From assembly GCA_036569845.1 (NCBI GenBank), contig DATCPY010000130.1, positions 1 through 23,643 on the forward strand: a DNA stretch of 23,643 nucleotides, written 5' to 3'. Shown piece by piece: positions 1 through 6,171 of this stretch. A program made the translations under genes and the position numbers. This stretch comes from UBA4735 sp036569845. GTDB taxonomy: Bacteria; Chloroflexota; Limnocylindria; P2-11E. Position 1 is the first letter of the stretch, and each line of letters begins with the position of its first letter. The notes under the pieces were generated by a model. The model saw only the letters and a list, made by a program, of their open reading frames with translations, searched no databases and was not told where the DNA came from.

Positions 1-12
1 TAGAGTGAACAC

Positions 13-594
13 ATGGCGGCCGACCCCTTCGAGACCGAGGCGCTCTCCTTCCTCGACGCGCTGTACCGGACCGGACTGCGGATGACGCGGTCCGAAGCCG
101 AGGCGGAGGACCTCGTCCAAGAGACCTACATCCGGGCATTCCGCTTCCGGGACCAGTTCACGCCGGGGACCAACCTGAAGGCGTGGCTCTTCCGCATCCT
201 CACGAATACGTTCATCAACCAGTACCGCCGGAAGGCGGCGCGGCCCGAGACGACGGAGCTCGACGATGTGGAGGAGTCGATCCTCTATCGCCACATGCGC
301 GATGTGAGCCCGGGGTCCTCGTCGCCGGATCCGGAGCGTGAGCTCATCGACAAGACCCTCTCGAGCGAGGTGAAGGAAGCGCTCGAGGCGCTCCCCGAGA
401 AATTCCGGACCACGCTCCTTCTCGATGTGGAGGGCTTCTCCTATAAGGAGATCGCCGAGATGCTCGACATCCCGATCGGGACGGTCATGAGCCGCCTCCA
501 CCGCGGGCGGAAGTTCCTCCAGAAGCGTCTCTACGACGTCGCGCGCGACCGCGGGATCGTCGCTGCCCGCGCGATGCCGCGGCCGGCGGACTAG
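13..594 (+). CDS. ECF-family RNA polymerase sigma factor (SigR/RpoE-like)
   Basis: A 193-residue group 4 sigma factor that would direct RNA polymerase to a stress regulon. Region 2 (about residues 10-80) carries the typical core-binding and -10 recognition stretch, with EDLVQETYIRAFR and the following KAWLFRILTNTFINQYR. Region 4 (about 128-178) carries the helix-turn-helix around GFSYKEIAEML and GTVMSRLHRGR. The adjacent RsrA-like anti-sigma factor, 9 bases downstream, suggests the SigR type that answers thiol-oxidative stress; that role is inference from family and context. The ATG at 13 has only 12 bases of upstream sequence in the window, so its promoter and any autoregulation cannot be judged. 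Confidence 0.93.
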   Translation: MAADPFETEALSFLDALYRTGLRMTRSEAEAEDLVQETYIRAFRFRDQFTPGTNLKAWLFRILTNTFINQYRRKAARPETTELDDVEESILYRHMRDVSPGSSSPDPERELIDKTLSSEVKEALEALPEKFRTTLLLDVEGFSYKEIAEMLDIPIGTVMSRLHRGRKFLQKRLYDVARDRGIVAARAMPRPAD

Positions 595-603
595 GAGGAA
601 GCG

Positions 604-843
604 ATGGACTGCAACGACTGTCTGGAGCGCCTCTATTCGTACCTCGACCGCGAGCTCTCGGCCACCGAGGTCACCGAAGTGCGGGCGCACCTCGACGATT
701 GCGGCGGCTGCGAGGACAACTTCGTCGTCGAAGAGCGTTTCCTGGCCCGCGTCCGCGACTGCTGCCACGAGGACACCGCACCCGCGGCGCTGCGGACCCG
801 CATCGTCGCCCGACTCCGGATGGAGGGCGACGCACCTCGCTAG
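604..843 (+). CDS. Zinc-binding anti-sigma factor, RsrA/ZAS-like
   Basis: A 79-residue protein with the ZAS signature H29-x3-C33-x2-C36 plus Cys3, whose 26-residue distance to His29 matches the zinc site of Streptomyces RsrA (Cys11, His37, Cys41, Cys44). Cys53-Cys54 falls where RsrA has Cys61-Cys62. Family knowledge says such proteins hold their sigma factor until thiol oxidation forms a disulfide and expels zinc; that is inferred here. The ribosome site AGGAGG overlaps the stop of the sigma gene, so the two are translationally coupled and co-transcribed. It is slightly shorter at the N terminus than RsrA. A small ZAS protein with a different trigger is the main alternative. Confidence 0.85.
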   Translation: MDCNDCLERLYSYLDRELSATEVTEVRAHLDDCGGCEDNFVVEERFLARVRDCCHEDTAPAALRTRIVARLRMEGDAPR

Positions 844-846
844 CTA

Positions 847-877
847 TTGACATTCATCGGGCCGATGTGTCTAGATA
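847..877 (+). promoter_or_regulatory. Promoter with long spacer and dyad, for the lysine-rich peptide
   Basis: A perfect -35 hexamer TTGACA (847-852) is followed after 19 bases by TAGATA (872-877). With a 17-base spacer the -10 would instead be TCTAGA (870-875). The spacer is filled by an imperfect inverted repeat, GACA-tt-CATCGG-g-CCGATG-TGTC (849-871). A dyad lying inside an overlong spacer is the layout used by MerR-type activators, but no such regulator is encoded in this window. The promoter starts 3 bases after the anti-sigma stop. Confidence 0.6.
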
Positions 878-911
878 ACGAACAATCGTGGCCAGAAGGG
901 GGTGATCTCCA

Positions 912-974
912 ATGCCAGCGAAGAAGAAGGCCGCCAAGAAGACGGCCAAGAAGAAGTCCTCGAAGAAGAAGTAG
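912..974 (+). CDS. 20-residue lysine-rich peptide
   Basis: The short frame encodes MPAKKKAAKKTAKKKSSKKK, with 12 lysines in 20 residues. It resembles the basic tails of histone H1-like or HU-type bacterial DNA-binding proteins, here with no globular part. Translation is well supported: bases 896-907 match the full extended Shine-Dalgarno AAGGAGGTGATC at 11 of 12 positions, with the core about 9 bases before the ATG. It has its own promoter-like sequence upstream and a strong terminator at 1047-1084, so it looks like a monocistronic unit. Nucleic-acid binding is inferred from charge only. It could alternatively be a leader peptide or a coding remnant within a small RNA. Confidence 0.6.
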   Translation: MPAKKKAAKKTAKKKSSKKK

Positions 975-987
975 CTCTTTGACAGGT

Positions 988-1009
988 GGCGACGACGAGA
1001 GTCGTCGCC
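988..1009 (+). other. GNRA-capped hairpin in the 3' UTR
   Basis: A perfect 9-bp stem, GGCGACGAC paired with GTCGTCGCC, is closed by a GAGA tetraloop of the GNRA class. It starts 13 bases after the stop of the lysine-rich peptide and is not followed by a T-tract, so it is not itself a terminator. It may stabilise the transcript or be a structural part of a small RNA. Confidence 0.6.
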
Positions 1010-1046
1010 GTTCCGTAATCACGATCCGGCACCTTTCGCGATCTCG

Positions 1047-1084
1047 CCGATCCGCTCTAGGCCTGAGCGGATCGGTTTCTTTTT
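1047..1084 (+). terminator. Strong Rho-independent terminator
   Basis: An uninterrupted 11-bp stem, CCGATCCGCTC (1047-1057) with GAGCGGATCGG (1065-1075), encloses a 7-base loop and is followed directly by TTTCTTTTT. It ends the transcription unit that holds the lysine-rich peptide. Confidence 0.92.
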
Positions 1085-1092
1085 GCCCGCCC

Positions 1093-1098
1093 TACGCT
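1093..1098 (+). promoter_or_regulatory. Candidate -10 element of a leaderless or near-leaderless gene
   Basis: TACGCT lies 8 bases before the ATG at 1107, which would place transcription start at or beside the start codon. The gene needs its own promoter because a strong terminator ends only about 22 bases upstream, and no Shine-Dalgarno is visible. No clear -35 is seen, since that position falls in the terminator. Confidence 0.35.
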
Positions 1099-1106
1099 GT
1101 GCGCCG

Positions 1107-1451
1107 ATGCGTGAACGGCAGATGCCCGAGCTCGATGCGCGCGCGCTCGCGTCCGGCCTCGCGCTATCAGTAGTGGTAGCGATCCTCACGTTTTTCCTCG
1201 GTTTTCCGGGCATCGGAGCGCTCTTGGGCATCGCAGCAGGCGGCTACGTCGCGGGGCGGATGGCCGGGCATCACGGGCTGTATCACGGCGCGATGGTCGG
1301 CGTGCTCGCGATCGTCCTGACCTCGATCGCGGCGAGCGCCGGCAACGCGAACGTGTCGAACATCCTCGTCGACACGCTGAGCATCGTCGTCAGCGACGTG
1401 CTGATGCTGCTGTGCGGGTCCGCGGGCGGATGGCTTTCGACGCGGACGTAG
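1107..1451 (+). CDS. Small multi-pass membrane protein, unknown function
   Basis: A 114-residue hydrophobic protein with about three to four membrane segments: ALSVVVAILTFFLGF, a glycine-rich helix around GIGALLGIAAGGYVAGRMAG, then MVGVLAIVLTSIAA and a last one near the C terminus. The GGYVAGRMAG..G..HGA pattern recalls small Gram-positive membrane proteins of the TIGR04086/YrzE kind, but this assignment is tentative and no function is known. ATG 1107 is chosen over a TTG at 1083 that lies inside the terminator T-tract; ATG 1122 is also possible. The last 62 bases overlap the 3' end of the convergent endonuclease III gene. Confidence 0.65.
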   Translation: MRERQMPELDARALASGLALSVVVAILTFFLGFPGIGALLGIAAGGYVAGRMAGHHGLYHGAMVGVLAIVLTSIAASAGNANVSNILVDTLSIVVSDVLMLLCGSAGGWLSTRT

Positions 1452-2154
1452 CCGCCTTCGTCTTCCGCGGATAGGGACAGAGATCGATGATCGGGCAGTC
1501 CGGGCATTTGGGGGTCGGGTTGCAGATCCGGCGTCCATGGAGGATCAAGTTCCAGGTCGCTTTGACCCACTCTTTCTCCGGGAAGACCGCCCGGAGGTCC
1601 TGCTCGATCCGGTCGGGGTCGGCCTGGCGGGTGAGACCGAGGCGCGCGGCCACCCGGGCGACGTGGCGGTCGACGGCGATCGAGGGGACGCCGAACGCGT
1701 TCGCCAGCACGATCGAGGCGGTCTTCCGTCCGACCCCGTGGAGCGAGGTGAGGCCCTCCATGTCGCGGGGGACCTCGCCGCCGAACCGCTCGACGATGCC
1801 GAGCGCCGCGCCTTTGATCGCTTTCGTCTTCTGGCGGAAGAAGCCGGTGGGCCGTAGGTCGCGCTCGAGCACGGCGACCTTGACCGCCACGTAATCGGCG
1901 GCGGTCCGGTACTTCGGGAAGACGACGGTGCGCGTCACCTGGTTGATCCGCTCGTCCTTGGCCTGCGCGGCGAGGATCGTGGCGACAAGAAGCTGCAGCG
2001 GATCGGCGAACTCGAGGGTCGGGCCCCAATCGGGATTCGCCTTCTCGAGCCGGCCGAGGACCGAGCGCGCCCGAGCCCGCAGCTGCGGCGCGACCTTCGG
2101 GACGTAGGGCTTCTTCGCTGGCCGCTTCTTCGCGCTGTCCTTCTTCGCCGGCAT
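1390..2154 (-). CDS. nth: Endonuclease III (DNA glycosylase/AP lyase)
   Basis: A 254-residue base-excision repair enzyme that removes oxidised pyrimidines and nicks at abasic sites. The helix-hairpin-helix is LHGVGRKTASIVLANAFG with catalytic lysine K144, and the catalytic aspartate is D162 in IAVDRHVARV (VDTH is more usual). A cysteine cluster for [4Fe-4S] follows at C211, C217, C220 and C226; its spacing is C-x5-C-x2-C-x5-C, one residue shorter in the first gap than the classical C-x6-C-x2-C-x5-C. The N terminus is a basic tail starting MPAKKDSAKK and the C terminus adds about 28 Arg/Lys-rich residues. The ATG overlaps the stop of the upstream DM13 gene by 4 bases, so it is the last gene of that operon. 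Confidence 0.93.
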   Translation of the reverse strand: MPAKKDSAKKRPAKKPYVPKVAPQLRARARSVLGRLEKANPDWGPTLEFADPLQLLVATILAAQAKDERINQVTRTVVFPKYRTAADYVAVKVAVLERDLRPTGFFRQKTKAIKGAALGIVERFGGEVPRDMEGLTSLHGVGRKTASIVLANAFGVPSIAVDRHVARVAARLGLTRQADPDRIEQDLRAVFPEKEWVKATWNLILHGRRICNPTPKCPDCPIIDLCPYPRKTKAATSASKAIRPRTRTAASARR

Positions 2155-2666
2155 CAGCGCAGGTCCGCCCAGGTCACGAGCACCGAGAACTGCCGGCACC
2201 ACACCACGACGCTCCTGATCACGGAGAGGTCCGTTTCGGCCGGAACGGCGTAGTTGAACGACCCGTTGGTCGCCTTCAGCGAGCCGAGGTAGACGCTCGT
2301 CGCCTCGGTCCACTTGCCGCCGGTCTCGCGCGACAGGTAGACGTGCACGTCGGGCGCGTTCGTGATCGCGACGGTCTCGAATCGGACCACGGCGCTGCCG
2401 CCGGTCCGCACGAGGAGAACCGCGCCCGTGCCGTTGTGGATCGCGTCGACCGTCTGGAGCTGCCCGGTCGCGATCGTCATCGGCGTCGCCGCAGCCGGCG
2501 CGGTGTTCGACGCCGCAGCACTCGCGGTCGCGGCAGCGACGGCCGGCGCGATGGTGGGGAACGCCTCGATGACGGTGGTGCGGATGAAGAGCGGCGAGCC
2601 GAGGTACCACGCGAGCGCGGCGATGCAGGCGACGATGCCGCCGATGGCGAATGCCCGTGCGATCAC
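2154..2666 (-). CDS. DM13-domain protein, membrane-anchored
   Basis: A 170-residue protein with an N-terminal signal-anchor (about residues 4-24, hydrophobic, ending near GSPLFIRT), an Ala/Thr-rich linker (about 40-65) and a C-terminal DM13 domain. Diagnostic DM13 features are the ligand-like run VHVYLSRE, the GSFNYAVP segment and the closing SVVVWCRQFSVLV with its conserved cysteine. DM13 domains have been proposed to act in redox or electron-transfer reactions outside the cell membrane; no substrate can be inferred here. The GTG start overlaps the stop of the cyclodeaminase gene by 4 bases, and its own stop overlaps nth by 4 bases. The grouping with DNA repair and amino-acid metabolism has no evident functional logic. 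Confidence 0.8.
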   Translation of the reverse strand: MIARAFAIGGIVACIAALAWYLGSPLFIRTTVIEAFPTIAPAVAAATASAAASNTAPAAATPMTIATGQLQTVDAIHNGTGAVLLVRTGGSAVVRFETVAITNAPDVHVYLSRETGGKWTEATSVYLGSLKATNGSFNYAVPAETDLSVIRSVVVWCRQFSVLVTWADLR

Positions 2667-3631
2667 GGGAACGCGATCTCCTCACCGACGCCCAGGGCGC
2701 GGGCGCGTTCGTAGGCGCGCGCCGCGACGACGAGGTCCTGGATCGCGTTGCCGACGCTCTTGAAGATGGTCCGCTCGTGGTCGTTGGACCGGCCGGGCAC
2801 CCGTCCGGCAAGGATCTCGCCCAGCTCGACGATCTCGTCGTCGCGCCGGCCCCGGAGCTCGCCGGCCTCGGCGAGGGCCGCGGCACGCTGGTCGACGACG
2901 ATGCGCGCTCCCCGCAGCGTCTCGTCGTCCAGCTCGCGCATGTCCGGGGTGAACGACCCGACCGCGGTGACGTGGACCCCGTCCGCGAGCCAGGCTCCCT
3001 GGAAGACCGGCGCGTGGCTGCTCGTCGCGGTCACCACGATGTCTGCGCCGGCGACGGCATCCTTGGCCGTGGCGGAGTGGATCGCGATGGTCGCGAGCGC
3101 GCGCTCGCCGGCGGCCCACGCACGGAGGGCCGCGCCGTGCGCCGGATCGCGCGACACGATCCGGACCTCGGTGACCGGTCGCACCGCGGCGAGCGCCAGG
3201 AGCTGGGTGCGCGCCTGGGCCCCGGCCCCGAACAGCGCGACCCGGCCGGCATTCGACCGGCTGAGCGCGCGCGCCGCCACACCCCCAGCCGCGCCGGTCC
3301 GAAGTGCCGTCAGGGCGGTCCCGTCGATGAGCGCCAGGAGCTCACCGGTCCCGGCGTCGCCCAGGAGCACCGTCGCCATCACGACCGGCCGCCCAGTCAG
3401 TGTGTTCCGCGGGACCACACTGACCACCTTGACCGAATAACAGGAGGCGTCGGTCATCGCCGCCGGCATCGTCAGGGCCACGCCGTCATGCCGAAGCGGG
3501 ACGGACAGACGCACCGGCACGGTGGCCTGACCGCTGGAAAGTGCAGCGAAACCGTCCGCGACCGCACTGATCGCATCGGTCATCGGACACGCTATTGCGA
3601 GGTCCGCGGCACGCAGGAGGCGCACGGTCAC
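2663..3631 (-). CDS. Ornithine cyclodeaminase / mu-crystallin family protein
   Basis: A 322-residue NAD(P)-dependent enzyme. Family features: K68 in SVKVVSVVP, R111 in LTALRTGAAGG (substrate carboxylate site), a Rossmann GAGAQA at 135-140, and D230 in VGSFTPDMREL, which corresponds to the catalytic aspartate of ornithine cyclodeaminase. Reactions in the family include ornithine to proline plus ammonia, ketimine reduction, and alanine or lysine dehydrogenation; the sequence alone does not say which. GTG at 3631 is chosen because the next in-frame start is 16 codons inside the family N terminus. It is the first gene of the minus-strand operon and diverges from livK across a 108-base shared control region. 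Confidence 0.88.
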   Translation of the reverse strand: MTVRLLRAADLAIACPMTDAISAVADGFAALSSGQATVPVRLSVPLRHDGVALTMPAAMTDASCYSVKVVSVVPRNTLTGRPVVMATVLLGDAGTGELLALIDGTALTALRTGAAGGVAARALSRSNAGRVALFGAGAQARTQLLALAAVRPVTEVRIVSRDPAHGAALRAWAAGERALATIAIHSATAKDAVAGADIVVTATSSHAPVFQGAWLADGVHVTAVGSFTPDMRELDDETLRGARIVVDQRAAALAEAGELRGRRDDEIVELGEILAGRVPGRSNDHERTIFKSVGNAIQDLVVAARAYERARALGVGEEIAFP

Positions 3632-3636
3632 TTTCG

Positions 3637-3665
3637 TTGACGAGCCTAGGGGCTGCTCGTACGCT
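3637..3665 (+). promoter_or_regulatory. livK promoter with embedded operator-like dyad
   Basis: TTGACG (3637-3642) and TACGCT (3660-3665) are separated by an ideal 17 bases. The spacer holds an inverted repeat, ACGAGC (3640-3645) with GCTCGT (3655-3660), extended inward by AGCC/GGCT with one extra base. A protein bound there would cover this promoter and also the likely -10 of the divergent cyclodeaminase gene. The leader to the livK ATG is about 70 bases and contains the ribosome site GAGGGAGGA. Confidence 0.6.
3643..3648 (-). promoter_or_regulatory. Candidate -10 of the cyclodeaminase operon
   Basis: On the minus strand TAGGCT lies 11 bases before the GTG at 3631, giving a leader of only a few bases. 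No good -35 is seen. The hexamer sits inside the dyad described for the livK promoter, so both directions could share one regulator. Confidence 0.3.
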
Positions 3666-3739
3666 CAGGCGTCACGGGCCAACGGGCCCAAGGATGGGGA
3701 GGCCGGGCTTCGGCGCACCCAACTGGCGAGGGAGGACAC

Positions 3740-5029
3740 ATGCAGAAGCGCTGGCTTTCCATGGCTTCCGTCTTCACGGTTATCGCACTCGTTGCGGCAG
3801 CCTGTGGCGGCGGTGGCACAGGCGCGACCACCACGGCACCGGCGGCGACCACGGCGGCAGCCGCAGCGACCACGGCGGCACCGGCCGTGGAGATCATCAT
3901 CGCGAGCGACCTGCCGACCTCTGGCGCAGACGCCTCGAGCGGTCTGCCGACCCAGAACGGCGTCGCGTTCGCGATGTCGCAGACCACGACCTACAAGGGC
4001 ATCAAGATCACGTTCAAGCCGTTCGACGACACCGTGAACGGTGTGCACGACCCGCAGAAGGGCGCGCAGAACGTCCAGCAGATGCTCTCCGACCCGAAGG
4101 TCGTCGCGATGGTCGGGCCGTTCAACTCGAACGTCGCCCGGGCTGAGATCCCGATCGCGAACCAGGGGCAGCTCGCGATGATGAGCCCCTCGAACACGAA
4201 CGAGTGCCTCACCCAGACGTTCCCGTACTGCGACCCGCAGCCGGCGGCGCTCCGTCCGACCGGTAAGAACAACTACTTCCGCATCGCGGCTCCGGACACC
4301 GTCCAGGGCCCGGCGATGGCGGACTACATCCTCAAGACGCTCAAGCTGACCAAGGTCGCCGTGTTCTCGGACAACGAGACCTTCGGCAAGGGCGTCGCGG
4401 ACAACTTCGTGAAGCGTCTCACCTCCACCGGCGGCACGCTCACGAACCGCTCCGACTTCGACATGAAGACGACGAGCGACTTCAAGGCGTTCATCAACGC
4501 AGCCAAGGCGGCTGGCGCGCAGGTCATCTACGCGGGCGCGACCTCGGCCACCAAGGCGTGCATCGTCCGTAGCCAGATGACCGGCATCCTCGATGTTCCG
4601 TTCACCGGCCCGGATGGCATCGGTGACGACCAGTGCCTCAAGGACTCCGGCGCCAACACCGCGAACATGTTCTTCACCAACGCCGCCGGCGATGCGGCGC
4701 AGAACCCCGCCGCGGCTGCCACGGTCGCGGCCTTCAAGCAGGCGTACCCCAAGGCCTCTGACCTCGGTGCGTACACCTTCCCGGCCTACGACTGCGCGTT
4801 CATCCTTCTCGACGCGGTCAAGCGCGCGATCGACGCCGCGGGCGGCAAGGCGCCGACCCGTCAGCAGGTGATCGACGCGGTCCAGGCGACGAGCGGCCTG
4901 GTGGGCACCGTCGGGACCTATGCCTTCGACGCGAACGGTGACCCCAAGTCAGCGACCATGGCCTTCTGGGCAACGAAGGGCACACCCGCGGTGTGGACCT
5001 TCCAGAGCCAGTTCAGCGTCGGCCAGTAG
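3740..5029 (+). CDS. livK: Branched-chain amino-acid ABC transporter substrate-binding lipoprotein
   Basis: A 429-residue periplasmic-binding protein of the Leu/Ile/Val family (type I fold). A lipoprotein signal peptide ends in a VAAAC lipobox with acylated Cys22, followed by a low-complexity Gly/Thr/Ala linker (about 23-48) that tethers the domain to the membrane. The folded part begins IIIASDLPTSGADA and includes MVGPFNSNVARAEIPIANQ, typical of LivK. True substrates of this family range from amino acids to amides and aromatics, so leucine-type specificity is not proven. It has a strong promoter upstream and is separated from the permease genes by a terminator hairpin, which should make it the most abundant product of the cluster. 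The two Lgt genes in this window could supply its lipidation. Confidence 0.93.
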   Translation: MQKRWLSMASVFTVIALVAAACGGGGTGATTTAPAATTAAAAATTAAPAVEIIIASDLPTSGADASSGLPTQNGVAFAMSQTTTYKGIKITFKPFDDTVNGVHDPQKGAQNVQQMLSDPKVVAMVGPFNSNVARAEIPIANQGQLAMMSPSNTNECLTQTFPYCDPQPAALRPTGKNNYFRIAAPDTVQGPAMADYILKTLKLTKVAVFSDNETFGKGVADNFVKRLTSTGGTLTNRSDFDMKTTSDFKAFINAAKAAGAQVIYAGATSATKACIVRSQMTGILDVPFTGPDGIGDDQCLKDSGANTANMFFTNAAGDAAQNPAAAATVAAFKQAYPKASDLGAYTFPAYDCAFILLDAVKRAIDAAGGKAPTRQQVIDAVQATSGLVGTVGTYAFDANGDPKSATMAFWATKGTPAVWTFQSQFSVGQ

Positions 5030-5040
5030 CGACGACGATC

Positions 5041-5075
5041 GAAGGAGGGGGCGGCGACGCCCCCTCCTTCGTTTC
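5041..5075 (+). terminator. Terminator/attenuator hairpin between livK and livH
   Basis: A perfect 13-bp stem, GAAGGAGGGGGCG (5041-5053) with CGCCCCCTCCTTC (5058-5070), is closed by a GCGA (GNRA) tetraloop and followed by a weak GTTTCCT tract. The weak T-tract suggests partial termination, or 3'-end stabilisation of livK mRNA, with some read-through into livHMGF. Confidence 0.8.
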
Positions 5076-5118
5076 CTAGCGCCCCTCGCATAGCGCTCGC
5101 ACGGCGGAGGAAGGCGTA

Positions 5119-6171
5119 ATGGTCTCGGGCGTCGCCAGGGCCCGCTCGCAGTTTCTCGCGGGCACTCGCGGGAGGATCCTCAATGCGGTCCTCCTGGTCC
5201 TCATTGCCGCGGCGCTGGTGCTCGTCGCGACCAAAGCGGTCGCGCTCGGCCCGGCGTACTTCATCCAGATCCTCGTCTACGGGCTGGCGGACGGCTCGAT
5301 CTATGCGCTCATCGCGCTCGGGTACACGATGGTCTACGGCATCGTCGAGCTCATCAACTTCGCGCACGGCGACGTGTTCACCCTCGGCGGGTTCATCTCG
5401 CTGTGGCTCATCCCCATCTTCGGGCTCGACGAGGCGACCTCCTCGGGCGGGGCGATCGTCCTGCCGCTCCTTGCGATCCTGGTCATCTCGATGCTCGTGT
5501 GCGGTGTGGTCAACGTGACCATCGAGCGGGTCGCGTACCGCCCGCTCCGGCACGCACCGCGCCTGGCGCCGCTCATCACCGCCGTCGGCATGTCCTTCGT
5601 CCTCGAGGGACTGATGTTCCTGTGGCGAGGCCCGTTCAACCTGCACTACCCCAACCTGCTGCCGGCAGATTCGATCGCGCTCGGCCCGCCTGGGGGGGCG
5701 ACGATCGCGTACAAGGACATCGCGGTGATCGTGATCGCGCTCACGCTGATGTTCTCGCTGAGCCTGTTCGTCGAGCGTTCGAAGCTCGGGAAAGCGATGC
5801 GCGCGACGGCCCAGGATCGCGACGCGGCGGGGCTCATGGGAATCGACATCAACCGCACGATCGCGGCGACGTTCTTCATCGGCGCGCTCCTCGCGGGCGC
5901 GGGTGGAATGATCTACGGGCTGTACTTCACGAGCATCGCGTTCGACCTCGGGTTCTCGGCCGGCCTCTACGCCTTCACGGCCGCGGTGTTCGGCGGCATC
6001 GGGAACATCCAGGGTGCCGCGGTCGGCGGGCTGCTCATCGGGATCGTGCGCGTCATCGTCGACGGCTACTTCGACTCGGCCTGGACCGACGTGGTGGTCT
6101 TCGCGCTCCTGGTGCTCGTCCTCGTGTTCCGGCCGACCGGGATCATGGGCATGCGGGTGCCCGAGAAATGA
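5119..6171 (+). CDS. livH: Branched-chain amino-acid ABC transporter permease LivH
   Basis: A 350-residue inner-membrane permease with about 8-9 transmembrane segments. Family features include GLADGSIYALIALGYTMVYG and INFAHGDVFTLG near the N terminus, and the cytoplasmic coupling loop RATAQDRDAAGLMGID followed by TFFIGALLAGAGG. GGAGGA lies 8 bases before the ATG. The N terminus is longer than in E. coli LivH, with a basic first 20 residues. Its stop overlaps the livM start as ATGA. Confidence 0.94.
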   Translation: MVSGVARARSQFLAGTRGRILNAVLLVLIAAALVLVATKAVALGPAYFIQILVYGLADGSIYALIALGYTMVYGIVELINFAHGDVFTLGGFISLWLIPIFGLDEATSSGGAIVLPLLAILVISMLVCGVVNVTIERVAYRPLRHAPRLAPLITAVGMSFVLEGLMFLWRGPFNLHYPNLLPADSIALGPPGGATIAYKDIAVIVIALTLMFSLSLFVERSKLGKAMRATAQDRDAAGLMGIDINRTIAATFFIGALLAGAGGMIYGLYFTSIAFDLGFSAGLYAFTAAVFGGIGNIQGAAVGGLLIGIVRVIVDGYFDSAWTDVVVFALLVLVLVFRPTGIMGMRVPEK

